Shown here piece by piece: positions 16,192 to 24,103 of a DNA stretch of 64,000 bases (within the stretch, counting starts at the first letter, position 1; every line of letters starts with the position of its first letter). The notes under the pieces are model-generated. The model was not told the origin of the DNA. It did no database searches and was given only the letters and a program-made list of their open reading frames with translations. The DNA is from Streptomyces composti (GTDB lineage Bacteria > Actinomycetota > Actinomycetes > Streptomycetales > Streptomycetaceae). The position numbers and the translations under genes were made by a program. The stretch is taken from positions 1-64,000 of the forward strand of contig NZ_JAATEM010000022.1 in NCBI RefSeq assembly GCF_012034205.1. The letters are read 5' to 3'.

Positions 16192-17685
16192 TCACGCCGG
16201 TGCGGTCTTGCCGCCCCGCCCCTTCGGCTTCGGCAGCGCCAGCTCGATCTCCTCGCGCAGCTCCTGGATCCTCGGGTAGTCGGCGAACTGCGCGGTGAGC
16301 CGGTACATCTGGCGCAGCCGGTCCCAGGTGCGGTGGGAGGAGTTCTGCCCCATCGACACCAGGGCCAGCCGGGCGAAGCGGTCGGCCTGCTCCGGGTCGT
16401 CGGCGATGAAGCAGGCGGAAGCCATGGACAGGAAGTCGAAGATCTTCGACCGCTGCTGGGCCTCCACCCGCAGCGCCAGCGCCTTGTCCGCGTAGTGCTG
16501 GGCGTGGGCGGCCGCTCCCGGCTCGAACTCCGCCAGCGTGCGGTACGCCAGGGCCTGCATGCCGTACAGGTCCGCCTCGTTGAACAGCTGCATCCAGCTC
16601 GGCGGCGGCACATCGCCCTTGTCGGAGACGAACAGATCCTCGGCCTGGCCCAGGGTGCGGCGCATCGCCTGGCCCTTGCCCATGGACGCCTGCGCCCACG
16701 CCTCGATGGTGTGGAACATCGCCTTGGTGCGCGGCAGCAGTTCCTGGCCGGAGCCGGACTGGGCGAGCTTCATCAGGTCCAGCGCATCGTCGGGCCGGCC
16801 GAGATGCACCATCTGGCGGGCCGCCCGGGACAGCGCCTCACCGGCGCGCGGCCGGTCGCCGCCCTCCCGCGCGGCGTGCGCGGCGATGACGAAGTACTTC
16901 TGCGCCGTGGGCTCCAGGCCGACGTCGTGCGACATCCAGCCGGCCAGGACGGCGAGATTGGCGGCGACGCCCCACAGGCGCCGCTGCAGGTGGGGTGGAT
17001 GGCGATAGGCGAGCATGCCGCCCACCTCGTTGAGCTGGCCGACCACCGCCTTGCGCTGGAGACCGCCGCCCCGGGCGGCGTCCCAGGCGCGGAACACCTC
17101 CACGGAGCGCTCCAGTTCCTCGATCTCCTGCGACCCGATGGGGGCGGCCTCGTAGCGGTCGAACCCAGCGGGGTCGGCGTGCAGGGGATTGTTCAGGCGG
17201 GGAGCGTCGGCGGTCAGCGCCGGATCGGTGTGCAGCCAGTCGTGCATGGCGCTGCTGAGTGCGGATCCCGCGGCGAGCGCGGCGCCCGCGCCCACCAAGC
17301 CGCGTCGGTTGAGCATGAGGTCCATTCCCGTGAATTCGGTGAGGACCGCGGCGGTCCGCTCGGGCGCCCACGGGAGGGAGTCGGGATGTTCCGCGTTCTG
17401 GCCGCTCTGCCGTTTCCCTGCACGCCCGCGCCGGACCAGACCGAGGTCCTCGATGGTCACGACACGGCCGAGACGCTCGGTGAACAGAGCCGCCAGCACC
17501 CGCGGTACGGGATCGCGCGGGATCTCTCCCATGTCGATCCAGCGCCGCACCCGGGAGGTGTCGGTCGCCAGCTGGGGGTGGCCCATGGCCGCCGCCTGCT
17601 TGTTGACCAGCCTCGCGAGTTCGCCCTTGGACCAGCCGGCCAGGCCGAACAGGTCCGCGAGCCGGGTGTTGGGTTGTCCGCTCAC
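16192..17685 (-). CDS. nsdB: NsdB/NsdA-family TPR regulator
   Basis: 497-aa cytoplasmic protein with an N-terminal helix-turn-helix-like segment (LADLFGLAGWSKGELARLVN and DTSRVRRWIDMGEIPRDPVP, about 9-60), a linker, and a long array of TPR-like helices to the C-terminus (about 180-480). It matches the Streptomyces Nsd group. nsdA and nsdB are negative regulators of antibiotic production, and nsdA also affects morphology. Partners are not known. The choice of nsdB over nsdA rests on recalled gene order with chpB and chiF. Four 10-12-bp direct repeats lie 57-99 bases upstream. It is divergent from the phosphotransferase gene. Confidence 0.85.
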   Translation of the reverse strand: MSGQPNTRLADLFGLAGWSKGELARLVNKQAAAMGHPQLATDTSRVRRWIDMGEIPRDPVPRVLAALFTERLGRVVTIEDLGLVRRGRAGKRQSGQNAEHPDSLPWAPERTAAVLTEFTGMDLMLNRRGLVGAGAALAAGSALSSAMHDWLHTDPALTADAPRLNNPLHADPAGFDRYEAAPIGSQEIEELERSVEVFRAWDAARGGGLQRKAVVGQLNEVGGMLAYRHPPHLQRRLWGVAANLAVLAGWMSHDVGLEPTAQKYFVIAAHAAREGGDRPRAGEALSRAARQMVHLGRPDDALDLMKLAQSGSGQELLPRTKAMFHTIEAWAQASMGKGQAMRRTLGQAEDLFVSDKGDVPPPSWMQLFNEADLYGMQALAYRTLAEFEPGAAAHAQHYADKALALRVEAQQRSKIFDFLSMASACFIADDPEQADRFARLALVSMGQNSSHRTWDRLRQMYRLTAQFADYPRIQELREEIELALPKPKGRGGKTAPA

Positions 17686-17742
17686 GTAAGCCCCCAGGTT
17701 CTCGGCTGAGTTGACAGTAGCCCGGTGAGAGTTGCCGGGCGA

Positions 17743-17784
17743 CTATTCGCCACGGTTCGCCAGGGTGCGCCAGATGGTGTGCCA
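17743..17784 (-). promoter_or_regulatory. Iterated direct repeats upstream of nsdB
   Basis: Four head-to-tail units end in GCCA: CTATTCGCCA (17743-17752), CGGTTCGCCA (17753-17762), GGGTGCGCCA (17763-17772) and GATGGTGTGCCA (17773-17784). On the nsdB strand they read TGGCACACC, TGGCGCACC, TGGCGAACC, TGGCGAATAG. The near-helical spacing suggests cooperative binding on one face of the DNA. No known regulator is assigned. Confidence 0.45.
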
Positions 17785-17932
17785 GGGGACATCGGGTGTC
17801 GAGTAGGAGTGCGCCACCACGACCCGGCCGCCCTTTCCGGTACGGCCGGTGCATTCCCCCAGGGTGCGCCTGGAGGGCCCGGGCCGGGTGGGGCACTGAC
17901 GTCGCAGGCACACGAAGGGATCTGTCTCGCCC

Positions 17933-19072
17933 ATGTACGCAGCATCGTCCTCCGTGTCCGCCCCGCCCCGGCCGCTGCGTTCGCGTCCGTCGGACAGCGG
18001 CCCCTATCTCGCCCCCGCACGGCCGGCGGCTCCCGTGCTCGGCGCGGGACGGGTACGGCGCGCTCCGGGGCCCGGCACACAGCCGGTCAGCGGCAGACTC
18101 GACCTGTCCGGCCCGCAGGGCGCCCAGTTGCGCACGGCGATCGCCTCGGTGCACCGGATCTGCCCGGAGTTCTCCCCGGTGCAGGTGCTGCGCCGCAGCG
18201 GACGGTCGGTGCTGCTGGTCGGCACCACGGGCCGCAGCACCGCGGTCGCCAAGTGCTTACTGGACCACTCCCCCGCCTGGTCCGAGCGGATCCGCCACGA
18301 GATAGCGGCGTACCGCTCGTTCGTCCGGCACCGTCCGCCCGTGCGGGCGCCCCGGCTGATCGCGGCGGACCCGGACAACTGCACGCTGGTGATCGAGCGG
18401 ATGCCCGGCCGGGTGGCGGCACTTCAGCGGCACCCCACGGAGGCGCCGCCGCGGGCGGACATCAGGGCGGCACTCGGAGCGATCTGCCGGCTGAACTCCT
18501 GGCGGCCGGCGCCGGGGACGTTCGACGCCCCGCTGGACTACGCGGCCCGCATCGCCCGCTATCACGAGCTGGGGCTGCTCACCGACCGGGACATGGGTGA
18601 TCTGCAGAAGCTGCTGCACGGCATCGCGGTCGCCGCGGGGCGGCAGGGCATGGGGCAGTTCTGCCACGGGGACGCCCTGCTCTCCAACATCCTGATGTCA
18701 CCGGCCGGTCCAGTGCTGGTGGACTGGGAGCACGCGGGCTGGTACCTGCCCGGCTACGACCTGGCGACGCTGTGGTCCGTACTCGGTGACGCGCCGGTGG
18801 CGCGGCGGCAGATCAGCCAGATCGCGCAGTCGGCGGGCCCGGCCTCGCGGGACGCCTTCCTGGTGAATCTGATGCTGGTGCTGACCCGCGAGATCCGCAC
18901 CTGTGAGACGGCCGTGCAGCGTTCGATGCAGGACACGGCCCCGGCGGCACCGGGTCAGGCCCAGCCGGGTGCCGCGCCGTCCGGCGAGGAGCAGCGGCTG
19001 CTGCTGCGGCGGCTGCACGACGACTGCCAGCTGGCCCGCCGGGCCGTGCGTGCGGCGGTCGGCACTCGCTGA
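17933..19072 (+). CDS. Aminoglycoside-phosphotransferase-fold protein
   Basis: 379-aa cytoplasmic kinase-fold protein. Residues 1-60 are Pro/Arg-rich and probably disordered. The phosphotransferase domain follows: TTGRSTAVAKCLL with the candidate ATP-binding Lys, QFCHGDALLSNIL with the catalytic Asp (Brenner-type HGDxxxxN), and VLVDWEHAGW with the metal Asp. The family includes antibiotic and small-molecule kinases, and the substrate here is unknown. It sits divergently beside nsdB, and I recall the same pairing in S. coelicolor, so a regulatory or metabolic link is possible. The GAAGGGA site lies about 12 bases before the ATG. A strong hairpin ends the transcript. Confidence 0.82.
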   Translation: MYAASSSVSAPPRPLRSRPSDSGPYLAPARPAAPVLGAGRVRRAPGPGTQPVSGRLDLSGPQGAQLRTAIASVHRICPEFSPVQVLRRSGRSVLLVGTTGRSTAVAKCLLDHSPAWSERIRHEIAAYRSFVRHRPPVRAPRLIAADPDNCTLVIERMPGRVAALQRHPTEAPPRADIRAALGAICRLNSWRPAPGTFDAPLDYAARIARYHELGLLTDRDMGDLQKLLHGIAVAAGRQGMGQFCHGDALLSNILMSPAGPVLVDWEHAGWYLPGYDLATLWSVLGDAPVARRQISQIAQSAGPASRDAFLVNLMLVLTREIRTCETAVQRSMQDTAPAAPGQAQPGAAPSGEEQRLLLRRLHDDCQLARRAVRAAVGTR

Positions 19073-19082
19073 CGGGGACGAG

Positions 19083-19119
19083 GATCCGCGGTGCGCCCGA
19101 CGGGGGCGCACCGCGGATC
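19083..19119 (+). terminator. Strong hairpin terminator
   Basis: Perfect 16-bp inverted repeat, GATCCGCGGTGCGCCC (19083-19098) with its complement at 19104-19119 and a 5-base loop, 11 bases after the phosphotransferase stop. Confidence 0.85.
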
Positions 19120-19339
19120 TCGTATGTCCTGGGCGGTTCCTGCGCAAGGGGCCATTGGTGTACTCCTGTGCTGCGCCGCCGGCCCCGGGGCCGCCGCCAC
19201 GAAACTCCCGCACACCTCGATTGACAAGGGAATTCCTCCCCTGCTGGGCATGATTGACGGATCGTCGGACCGGCGGTACCACTGACGCACCGCTCGGCCC
19301 CGAACGGCTCATCCCGCTCGTTCGTCCCAGGAGGCTGTT

Positions 19340-21325
19340 GTGCGAGGATCCCCCATCGAGTCCGTCCGGCCCGCCGGGCGGCGGCGCGCCCGGGGGGCCG
19401 CGGGTGCCCTGGCCGCCGCGGCGCTGACGCTGCCGCTGCTCGGCGCCGCCCCGTCGTCCGGGGCTCCGCCCGCCACCGCCCGGCTGCAACAGGCGTTCGC
19501 CGAGGCGTCCGCGGAGTACGGGGTACCGCAGAGCGTGCTGCTCGGGGTGTCCTATCTGCAGTCCCGCTGGGACAGCCACGGCGGCGCGCCGAGCGTCGCC
19601 GGCGGGTACGGCCCGATGCACCTCACGGACGCCCGCACGGCGCTGGCCACGGCCGGCCACCACGGACGGGGCACGGAGGATCCGCGGGGCGACGACGCCC
19701 GGCCCGCGCCGCGCCCCGGGGACCTCGGCTTCCGCGCGGGCACGCTGCCGCCCCGGCTGACCACCCTGCTCGAGGCCGCCCGGCTGACCGGGCTGAGCCC
19801 CGAACGGCTGCGCGAGGATCCCGCCGCCAATGTGGCGGGCGGCGCGGCGCTGCTGGCCGAGGCCCAGCGGGAGCTGGGCGCGCCGGCGAGCGGCGACCCG
19901 GCCGACTGGTACGGGGCGGTGGCCCGCTTCTCCGGCGCGGACGACACCGCGACGGCGACGGCGTACGCCAACGAGGTCTTCGCGGTGATCCGCGAGGGCG
20001 AGCGGCGCACCACGGACTCCGGTCAGCGGGTGGCCCTGGCCGCCCGTCCTGATGTGGTGCCGGACCGCTCGGCGGTGCGGCGAGCCGGACTGCGGGCCGC
20101 CTCGTCCGCCGGTACGGAGTGTCCGCCGACGATCTCCTGCGAGTGGATCCCGGCGCCGTACAAGGAGTTCGGCGACGGCGACTACGGCAACCACGACCTG
20201 GCGGAGCGGCCCGCCTCGCAGCGCATCCGGTACATCGTGGTGCACGACACCGAGGGCGCCTGGGAGGGAGTCCTCGACATGATCCAGGACCCCACCTATG
20301 TGTCCTGGAACTACAGTCTGCGCTCCACCGACGGGCATGTCGCCCAGCACGTCAAGGCGAAGGACGTGGCCTGGCACGCCGGGAACTGGTACGTCAACGC
20401 CGGCTCGATCGGCCTGGAGCACGAGGGCTTCCTGACGAAGCCGGACGCCTGGTACACCGAGGCGATGTACCGCTCGTCGGCCCGTCTGGTGAGGTACCTG
20501 GCCGAGAAGTACGACATCCCGCTGGACCGGCACCACATCCTCGGCCACGACACGGTGCCGGGCCCGACCACCTCGGCCGTGCGGGGCATGCACACCGACC
20601 CCGGCCCGTACTGGGACTGGCGGCACTACTTCGAGCTGCTGGGCGAGCCGCTGAAGGCCACCGGCGGGAAGAACGCGTCCGTGGTGACGATCCGCCCGGA
20701 CTACGCCGAGCACCAGCCGGTGTTCACCGGCTGTGAGCGCTCGCGCGAGCCGTGCCCGGCGCACGGCTCCAGCGCGGTGCGGCTGTACTCCGACCACGAC
20801 GAGAAGTCCCCGCTGATCAGGGACATCGGGCTGGGCTCGGCCCCGACGACCGGGGTGAACGACCTGTCGTCACGGGTGTCCACCGGCCAGCAGTTCGCGG
20901 TGGCGGACCGCTGGGGCGACTGGACCGCCATCTGGTACCTGGGTCAGAAGGCCTGGTTCCGCAACCCGGAGAAGCAGCCCACGGCCGTGCCGTCGGCCGG
21001 ACGGACCGTGACCCCGCGCAAGGGCCTGGACTCGGTGCCGGTCTACGGCCGCGCCTACCCGGAGGCCTCCGCCTACCCGGAGGGCGTGCCCGTCCAGGCG
21101 GTCTCCCCGCTGCCGTACACGCTGCCCAAGGGGCAGGAGTACGTGGTCGGCGGCGAGATGCCCGGCGAGTACTACTACTCGGTCACCTTCGATACCGGCT
21201 CGCACCGGGTGGTCACCGGCAAGGACCGCTACTACCAGATCCAGTTCGGCCACCGGATCGGCTTCGTCCGGGCGGCCGATGTCACGCTCAGCCCTGCTGG
21301 AAAAGCTCCGCGGGCAGGGGCTTGA
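19340..21325 (+). CDS. Secreted N-acetylmuramoyl-L-alanine amidase with lytic-transglycosylase-like domain
   Basis: 661 aa, signal peptide (about 1-42). Residues 48-215 look like a soluble lytic transglycosylase fold (SVLLGVSYLQSRWDSH, GGYGPMHLTDA). The catalytic Glu position is Gln74 (CAG), so this half is probably inactive and may only bind glycan. Residues 255-420 are an amidase_2/PGRP domain with zinc-site motifs IVVHDTEG and HHILGHDTVPG. A C-terminal SH3-like region follows (about 440-655). It should cleave the peptide from muramic acid during wall turnover. The GTG at 19340 has CAGGAGG five bases upstream. The last 38 bases overlap the convergent gene. Confidence 0.88.
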   Translation: MRGSPIESVRPAGRRRARGAAGALAAAALTLPLLGAAPSSGAPPATARLQQAFAEASAEYGVPQSVLLGVSYLQSRWDSHGGAPSVAGGYGPMHLTDARTALATAGHHGRGTEDPRGDDARPAPRPGDLGFRAGTLPPRLTTLLEAARLTGLSPERLREDPAANVAGGAALLAEAQRELGAPASGDPADWYGAVARFSGADDTATATAYANEVFAVIREGERRTTDSGQRVALAARPDVVPDRSAVRRAGLRAASSAGTECPPTISCEWIPAPYKEFGDGDYGNHDLAERPASQRIRYIVVHDTEGAWEGVLDMIQDPTYVSWNYSLRSTDGHVAQHVKAKDVAWHAGNWYVNAGSIGLEHEGFLTKPDAWYTEAMYRSSARLVRYLAEKYDIPLDRHHILGHDTVPGPTTSAVRGMHTDPGPYWDWRHYFELLGEPLKATGGKNASVVTIRPDYAEHQPVFTGCERSREPCPAHGSSAVRLYSDHDEKSPLIRDIGLGSAPTTGVNDLSSRVSTGQQFAVADRWGDWTAIWYLGQKAWFRNPEKQPTAVPSAGRTVTPRKGLDSVPVYGRAYPEASAYPEGVPVQAVSPLPYTLPKGQEYVVGGEMPGEYYYSVTFDTGSHRVVTGKDRYYQIQFGHRIGFVRAADVTLSPAGKAPRAGA

Positions 21326-21785
21326 GCAGCGCGTACAGGTCGTCGGTGATGGGCCGGTCCCAGGCGGCGATGGTCACCAGGACATGGTCGCTGCGGTCGA
21401 ACTGGACGCAGGAGATCCGGTCCTCCGACAGCTTGATGCGCCGCACGATGAGCAGGTTGTCGCCCTGCATCACGGGTACGTCCTCGGTACCGACGACGGT
21501 CACTTCCTCGTCGTTCTCCAGCGCGAGCAGCAGCTGGGCGACCTCGAAGGGCACCTCGCCCTCGGCGACGTCGCGGGCCGGGGACCCCTCGGGCAGATTG
21601 CCGATGATCATGGCGGGTCCGCGGCCGCCGAAGAGGTCGTAGCGCAGGAAGACACCCTGGCAGCTGCCGTCGGGGGCGGGCAGCAGCCCGGCGCCCAGAT
21701 TGCCGGGCCAGTCGCCCGGATCCATGGCCAGCACGTCGAAGTCGGGGCCGGCGGGGGTGGCACTGCGGCGGCGGAGGAACGACAT
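21288..21785 (-). CDS. Conserved hypothetical actinobacterial protein (165 aa)
   Basis: 165-aa soluble protein with no signal peptide; it begins MSFLRRRSATPAGPDFDVLAMDPGDWPGN. Alternating hydrophobic strands (VFLRYDLFGG, MIIGNLP, VTVVGTEDVPVM, NLLIVRRIKL, HVLVTIAAWDRPI) suggest a beta-rich fold. I do not recognise a characterised family. The 38-base tail-to-tail overlap with the amidase gene is real: the amidase frame stays open to 21325. Nothing in the context fixes a role. Confidence 0.75.
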   Translation of the reverse strand: MSFLRRRSATPAGPDFDVLAMDPGDWPGNLGAGLLPAPDGSCQGVFLRYDLFGGRGPAMIIGNLPEGSPARDVAEGEVPFEVAQLLLALENDEEVTVVGTEDVPVMQGDNLLIVRRIKLSEDRISCVQFDRSDHVLVTIAAWDRPITDDLYALLKPLPAELFQQG

Positions 21786-22002
21786 GCCGCCATGGTACGT
21801 GGCCGCACCGGCGAACGGGCCGCCGGGCGGCGCCCGCCCGGGCTACCCGGGACGCCGGTGCCGCTCGTGGTGGCGGGCCACGCGCGGCCCGGCGGATCCG
21901 TCGCCCCCTCGGCCCGAGCCGGAGCCCGGTGCGGACCTCACCGCCGGCCCGCCCGGCACGGGCGCCTTCGCGGCCGGACCGGGGCGGTGTCCGCCGGGCC
22001 GG

Positions 22003-22905
22003 TCACTCCTCCGGAGGCACCGGTGGGATCACCGCCACGGGGCAGGCGGCGTGGGAGAGGACCGCCTGGGTGACCGAGCCCATCATGCGGGCGGGGGCCA
22101 GGAGGCGGCGGCGGTGGCGGCCGACCACGACCAGCTCCGCGTCGCGGGAGGCGGCGACGAGGTGGCCGGCGGCGTCGCCGGGCAGGGCCCGGATCTCGGC
22201 GGTCACCTCGGGACGGGCCTTGCGGTGGGGGGCGAGGAAACCCTCGGCCAGGGTGAGGGTCTCGTGTTCGACGGCGTCCTGGTCGACGGCCGGGCCCGGC
22301 ATCTCCCCGGGCAGCATCCAGGTCTGCAGGGGCCAGGGGTAGGCGGCGACGATCTCGAGACGGGCGTCGCGCATCGCGGCCTCGGCGAAGGCGAAGGCGA
22401 GCGTCGCCTCGTCGGGGCTGTCGGTGTTCAGTCCGGCGACCACGCGCGGGCCGGGGCCCGCCCGGTAGCCGTCGTGCACCTGGCGTCCGGGCCGGGGCAC
22501 CACGACGACCGGGCAGTCGGCGTCGCGGGCGACGGCCAGCGAGGTGGAGCCGAGGAGCAGGCTGGCGAAGCCGCCGCGGCCCCGGGAGCCGAGCACCAGC
22601 AGCTGAGCCGAGGCGCCCAGGTCGGCGACGACCGCGCCGGGTGCGCCGTCCAGGGCGGCGTACTCGACCGGCGGAAGCCCCTCGCGCCCGTCGAGGCGCT
22701 CGCGGATCCGGTAGAGGACCGGGCTGCCGGGCTCCTGCGGCGGTGCCGCGGCGAGCACCTCGGGCGGGGACCACAGCGGGTACTGGCGTACGTGCACCAC
22801 CTTCAGCGAGGCCCGGCGCCGGCGCGTCTCGTCGATCGCCCAGTCCAGGGCGCGCAGACTGTCCTCGGACCCGTCGACCGCCGTGACGACCGGCTCACTG
22901 ATCAT
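22003..22905 (-). CDS. Tandem universal stress protein
   Basis: 300-aa protein with two UspA domains: residues 1-140 (MISEPVVTAVDGSEDSLRAL ... VLGSRGRGGFASLLLGSTS) and about 150-295 (VVAGLNTDSPDEATLAF ... VVVGRHRRRLL). The ATP-binding G-2x-G-9x-G(S/T) pattern is complete in the first domain (GSRGRG...GSTS) and degraded in the second (GRHRRR...GSVT), so only one half may bind nucleotide. Its role is in stress survival or dormancy; the molecular target is unknown. The ATG at 22905 follows GGCGAGGGAT; a longer frame to 23013 is unlikely. Confidence 0.9.
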   Translation of the reverse strand: MISEPVVTAVDGSEDSLRALDWAIDETRRRRASLKVVHVRQYPLWSPPEVLAAAPPQEPGSPVLYRIRERLDGREGLPPVEYAALDGAPGAVVADLGASAQLLVLGSRGRGGFASLLLGSTSLAVARDADCPVVVVPRPGRQVHDGYRAGPGPRVVAGLNTDSPDEATLAFAFAEAAMRDARLEIVAAYPWPLQTWMLPGEMPGPAVDQDAVEHETLTLAEGFLAPHRKARPEVTAEIRALPGDAAGHLVAASRDAELVVVGRHRRRLLAPARMMGSVTQAVLSHAACPVAVIPPVPPEE

Positions 22906-23041
22906 GGGAATCCCTCGCCTCCGCAGTACGGCCGTTGCTCGTCCGCCCAGCCTGGCCCAGCCAGGGCCGCGCGGCGGCGTCCCCGTCCGCGTGTCCGGAA
23001 ATCCGGCGTGCACACTCCCCGGTTCAGCTGCCGGTGCGCCC

Positions 23042-23284
23042 TCAGGTCAGGTCGAAGTCCCCCTCGCGGGCACCGGACACGAAGGCGCCCCACTCGTCGG
23101 GGGTGAAGATCAGGGACGGGCTGCCCGGGCGCCGGCTGTTGCGCATGGCGACGAAGCCCTCCACGAAGGCGATCTGCACATCGCCCCGGCCTCGGCTGCT
23201 GGACTGCCACTGCGCGTTGCTCAGGTCCAGGTCCGGCTTGTCCCAGCCCTTGGGCGGGCGCTGCTGGGTGGTGCTCTCGGCCAC
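23042..23284 (-). CDS. DUF397 protein
   Basis: 80-aa DUF397 protein with the family core LSNAQWQSSSRGRGDVQIAF, then VAMRNSRRPGSPSLIFTPDEW near the C-terminus. DUF397 genes in Streptomyces usually follow a helix-turn-helix gene of the BldB/AbaA type and may modulate that partner. Here no such partner is adjacent, so it is an orphan. AGGAGGAGC-type sequence precedes the ATG. Confidence 0.88.
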   Translation of the reverse strand: MAESTTQQRPPKGWDKPDLDLSNAQWQSSSRGRGDVQIAFVEGFVAMRNSRRPGSPSLIFTPDEWGAFVSGAREGDFDLT

Positions 23285-23561
23285 GTCCGTGCTCCTCCTG
23301 GTGTGCGTCGTCCGCGGCCAGCCTAGCGATCGGTCCCCGCCCCCGACAGGTCATGTGAGCGGGACCTTCGCGGGTCGGCGGGGAAAGGGCCTCAGGGGTC
23401 GGGGGGTTCGCTGCCCACGAGCCACATGGCGAAGACTGGGAGCCGCCGCAGCAGCGGGCGCACCTGGTGGTCGCCGTGCGGGACGCTTCCGGTGAGCAGG
23501 GCGTGCGGGCCGGCTGCGCGGCCTCGCGGGAGCCGGAGTGGTGAGTGAACGGTGGTGGGGC

Positions 23562-23943
23562 CCCCTCGTACGGCTCGAAGCAGGCGATGTCGGTGAGGGC
23601 GCCGGTGCGTTCGGCGGCACCAGCGGATGCGGATCCGCATCCCGGTGCGCACGGCGTCCGGACCGGGCGCGTCGAGGGCGTGCAGCAGCGCGGTGTCCGC
23701 ACCGTCGAGGCGGACCAGGACCCAGGCGAAGGAGGCGGCCAAGGGCTGTCCCCCGCGCGGGGCGTGGTTCCAGGCCCAGGTGGTGACGGTGCCGGTGGGT
23801 GCGACCTCGACGAGTCCGCGCAGTTCCTCGGCGGTGACGGGGCCGTACTCGGCGGGCGGGACATGGATCCGGCGGTCGGAGCCGCGCACGCCGAGGACGA
23901 CGCGTTCGCGCAGTCCGGTGAGGAAGGCTTCGCCCAGCGGCAA
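23562..23943 (-). pseudogene. Decayed DUF35/OB-fold acyl-CoA-associated protein gene
   Basis: Residues ALPLGEAFLTGLRERVVLG ... VHVPPAEYGPVT ... VAPTGTVTTWAW ... AVRTGMRIRIRW are a DUF35 (zinc-ribbon/OB-fold) protein. The frame breaks near 23619, where one extra base (A on the plus strand) follows the Trp codon. The next frame continues AERTGALTDIACFEPYEG to 23562. From memory, full homologues go on with a second OB-fold half and pair with a thiolase; here the tail turns into unrelated sequence and no thiolase is present. There is no good start codon either. One break alone could be a sequencing error, but the lost tail points to real decay. Confidence 0.7.
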
Positions 23944-24103
23944 GGCGGACCATCGGTGGGCATGCGCGGTCGCGACCGCGGGCGGGTGACGTCCGGCGCG
24001 GTGGTTTGAACACCGAGCGCGGTACGGACGTACTGGTGCCTGCAGGCCCGGACACCGGGCCCGTTCGTCATGCCATCGCAGGACTGCGCGGAAGGACCAC
24101 CGG

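Noticed and set aside
17743..17934. A 63-residue minus-strand frame before nsdB
   Set aside because: No ribosome-binding site, and it runs through the direct-repeat region. Treated as promoter DNA.
19221..19250. TTGACA with a TGGGCA 18 bases later before the amidase
   Set aside because: The -10 match is weak; kept only as a guess, not listed as a promoter.
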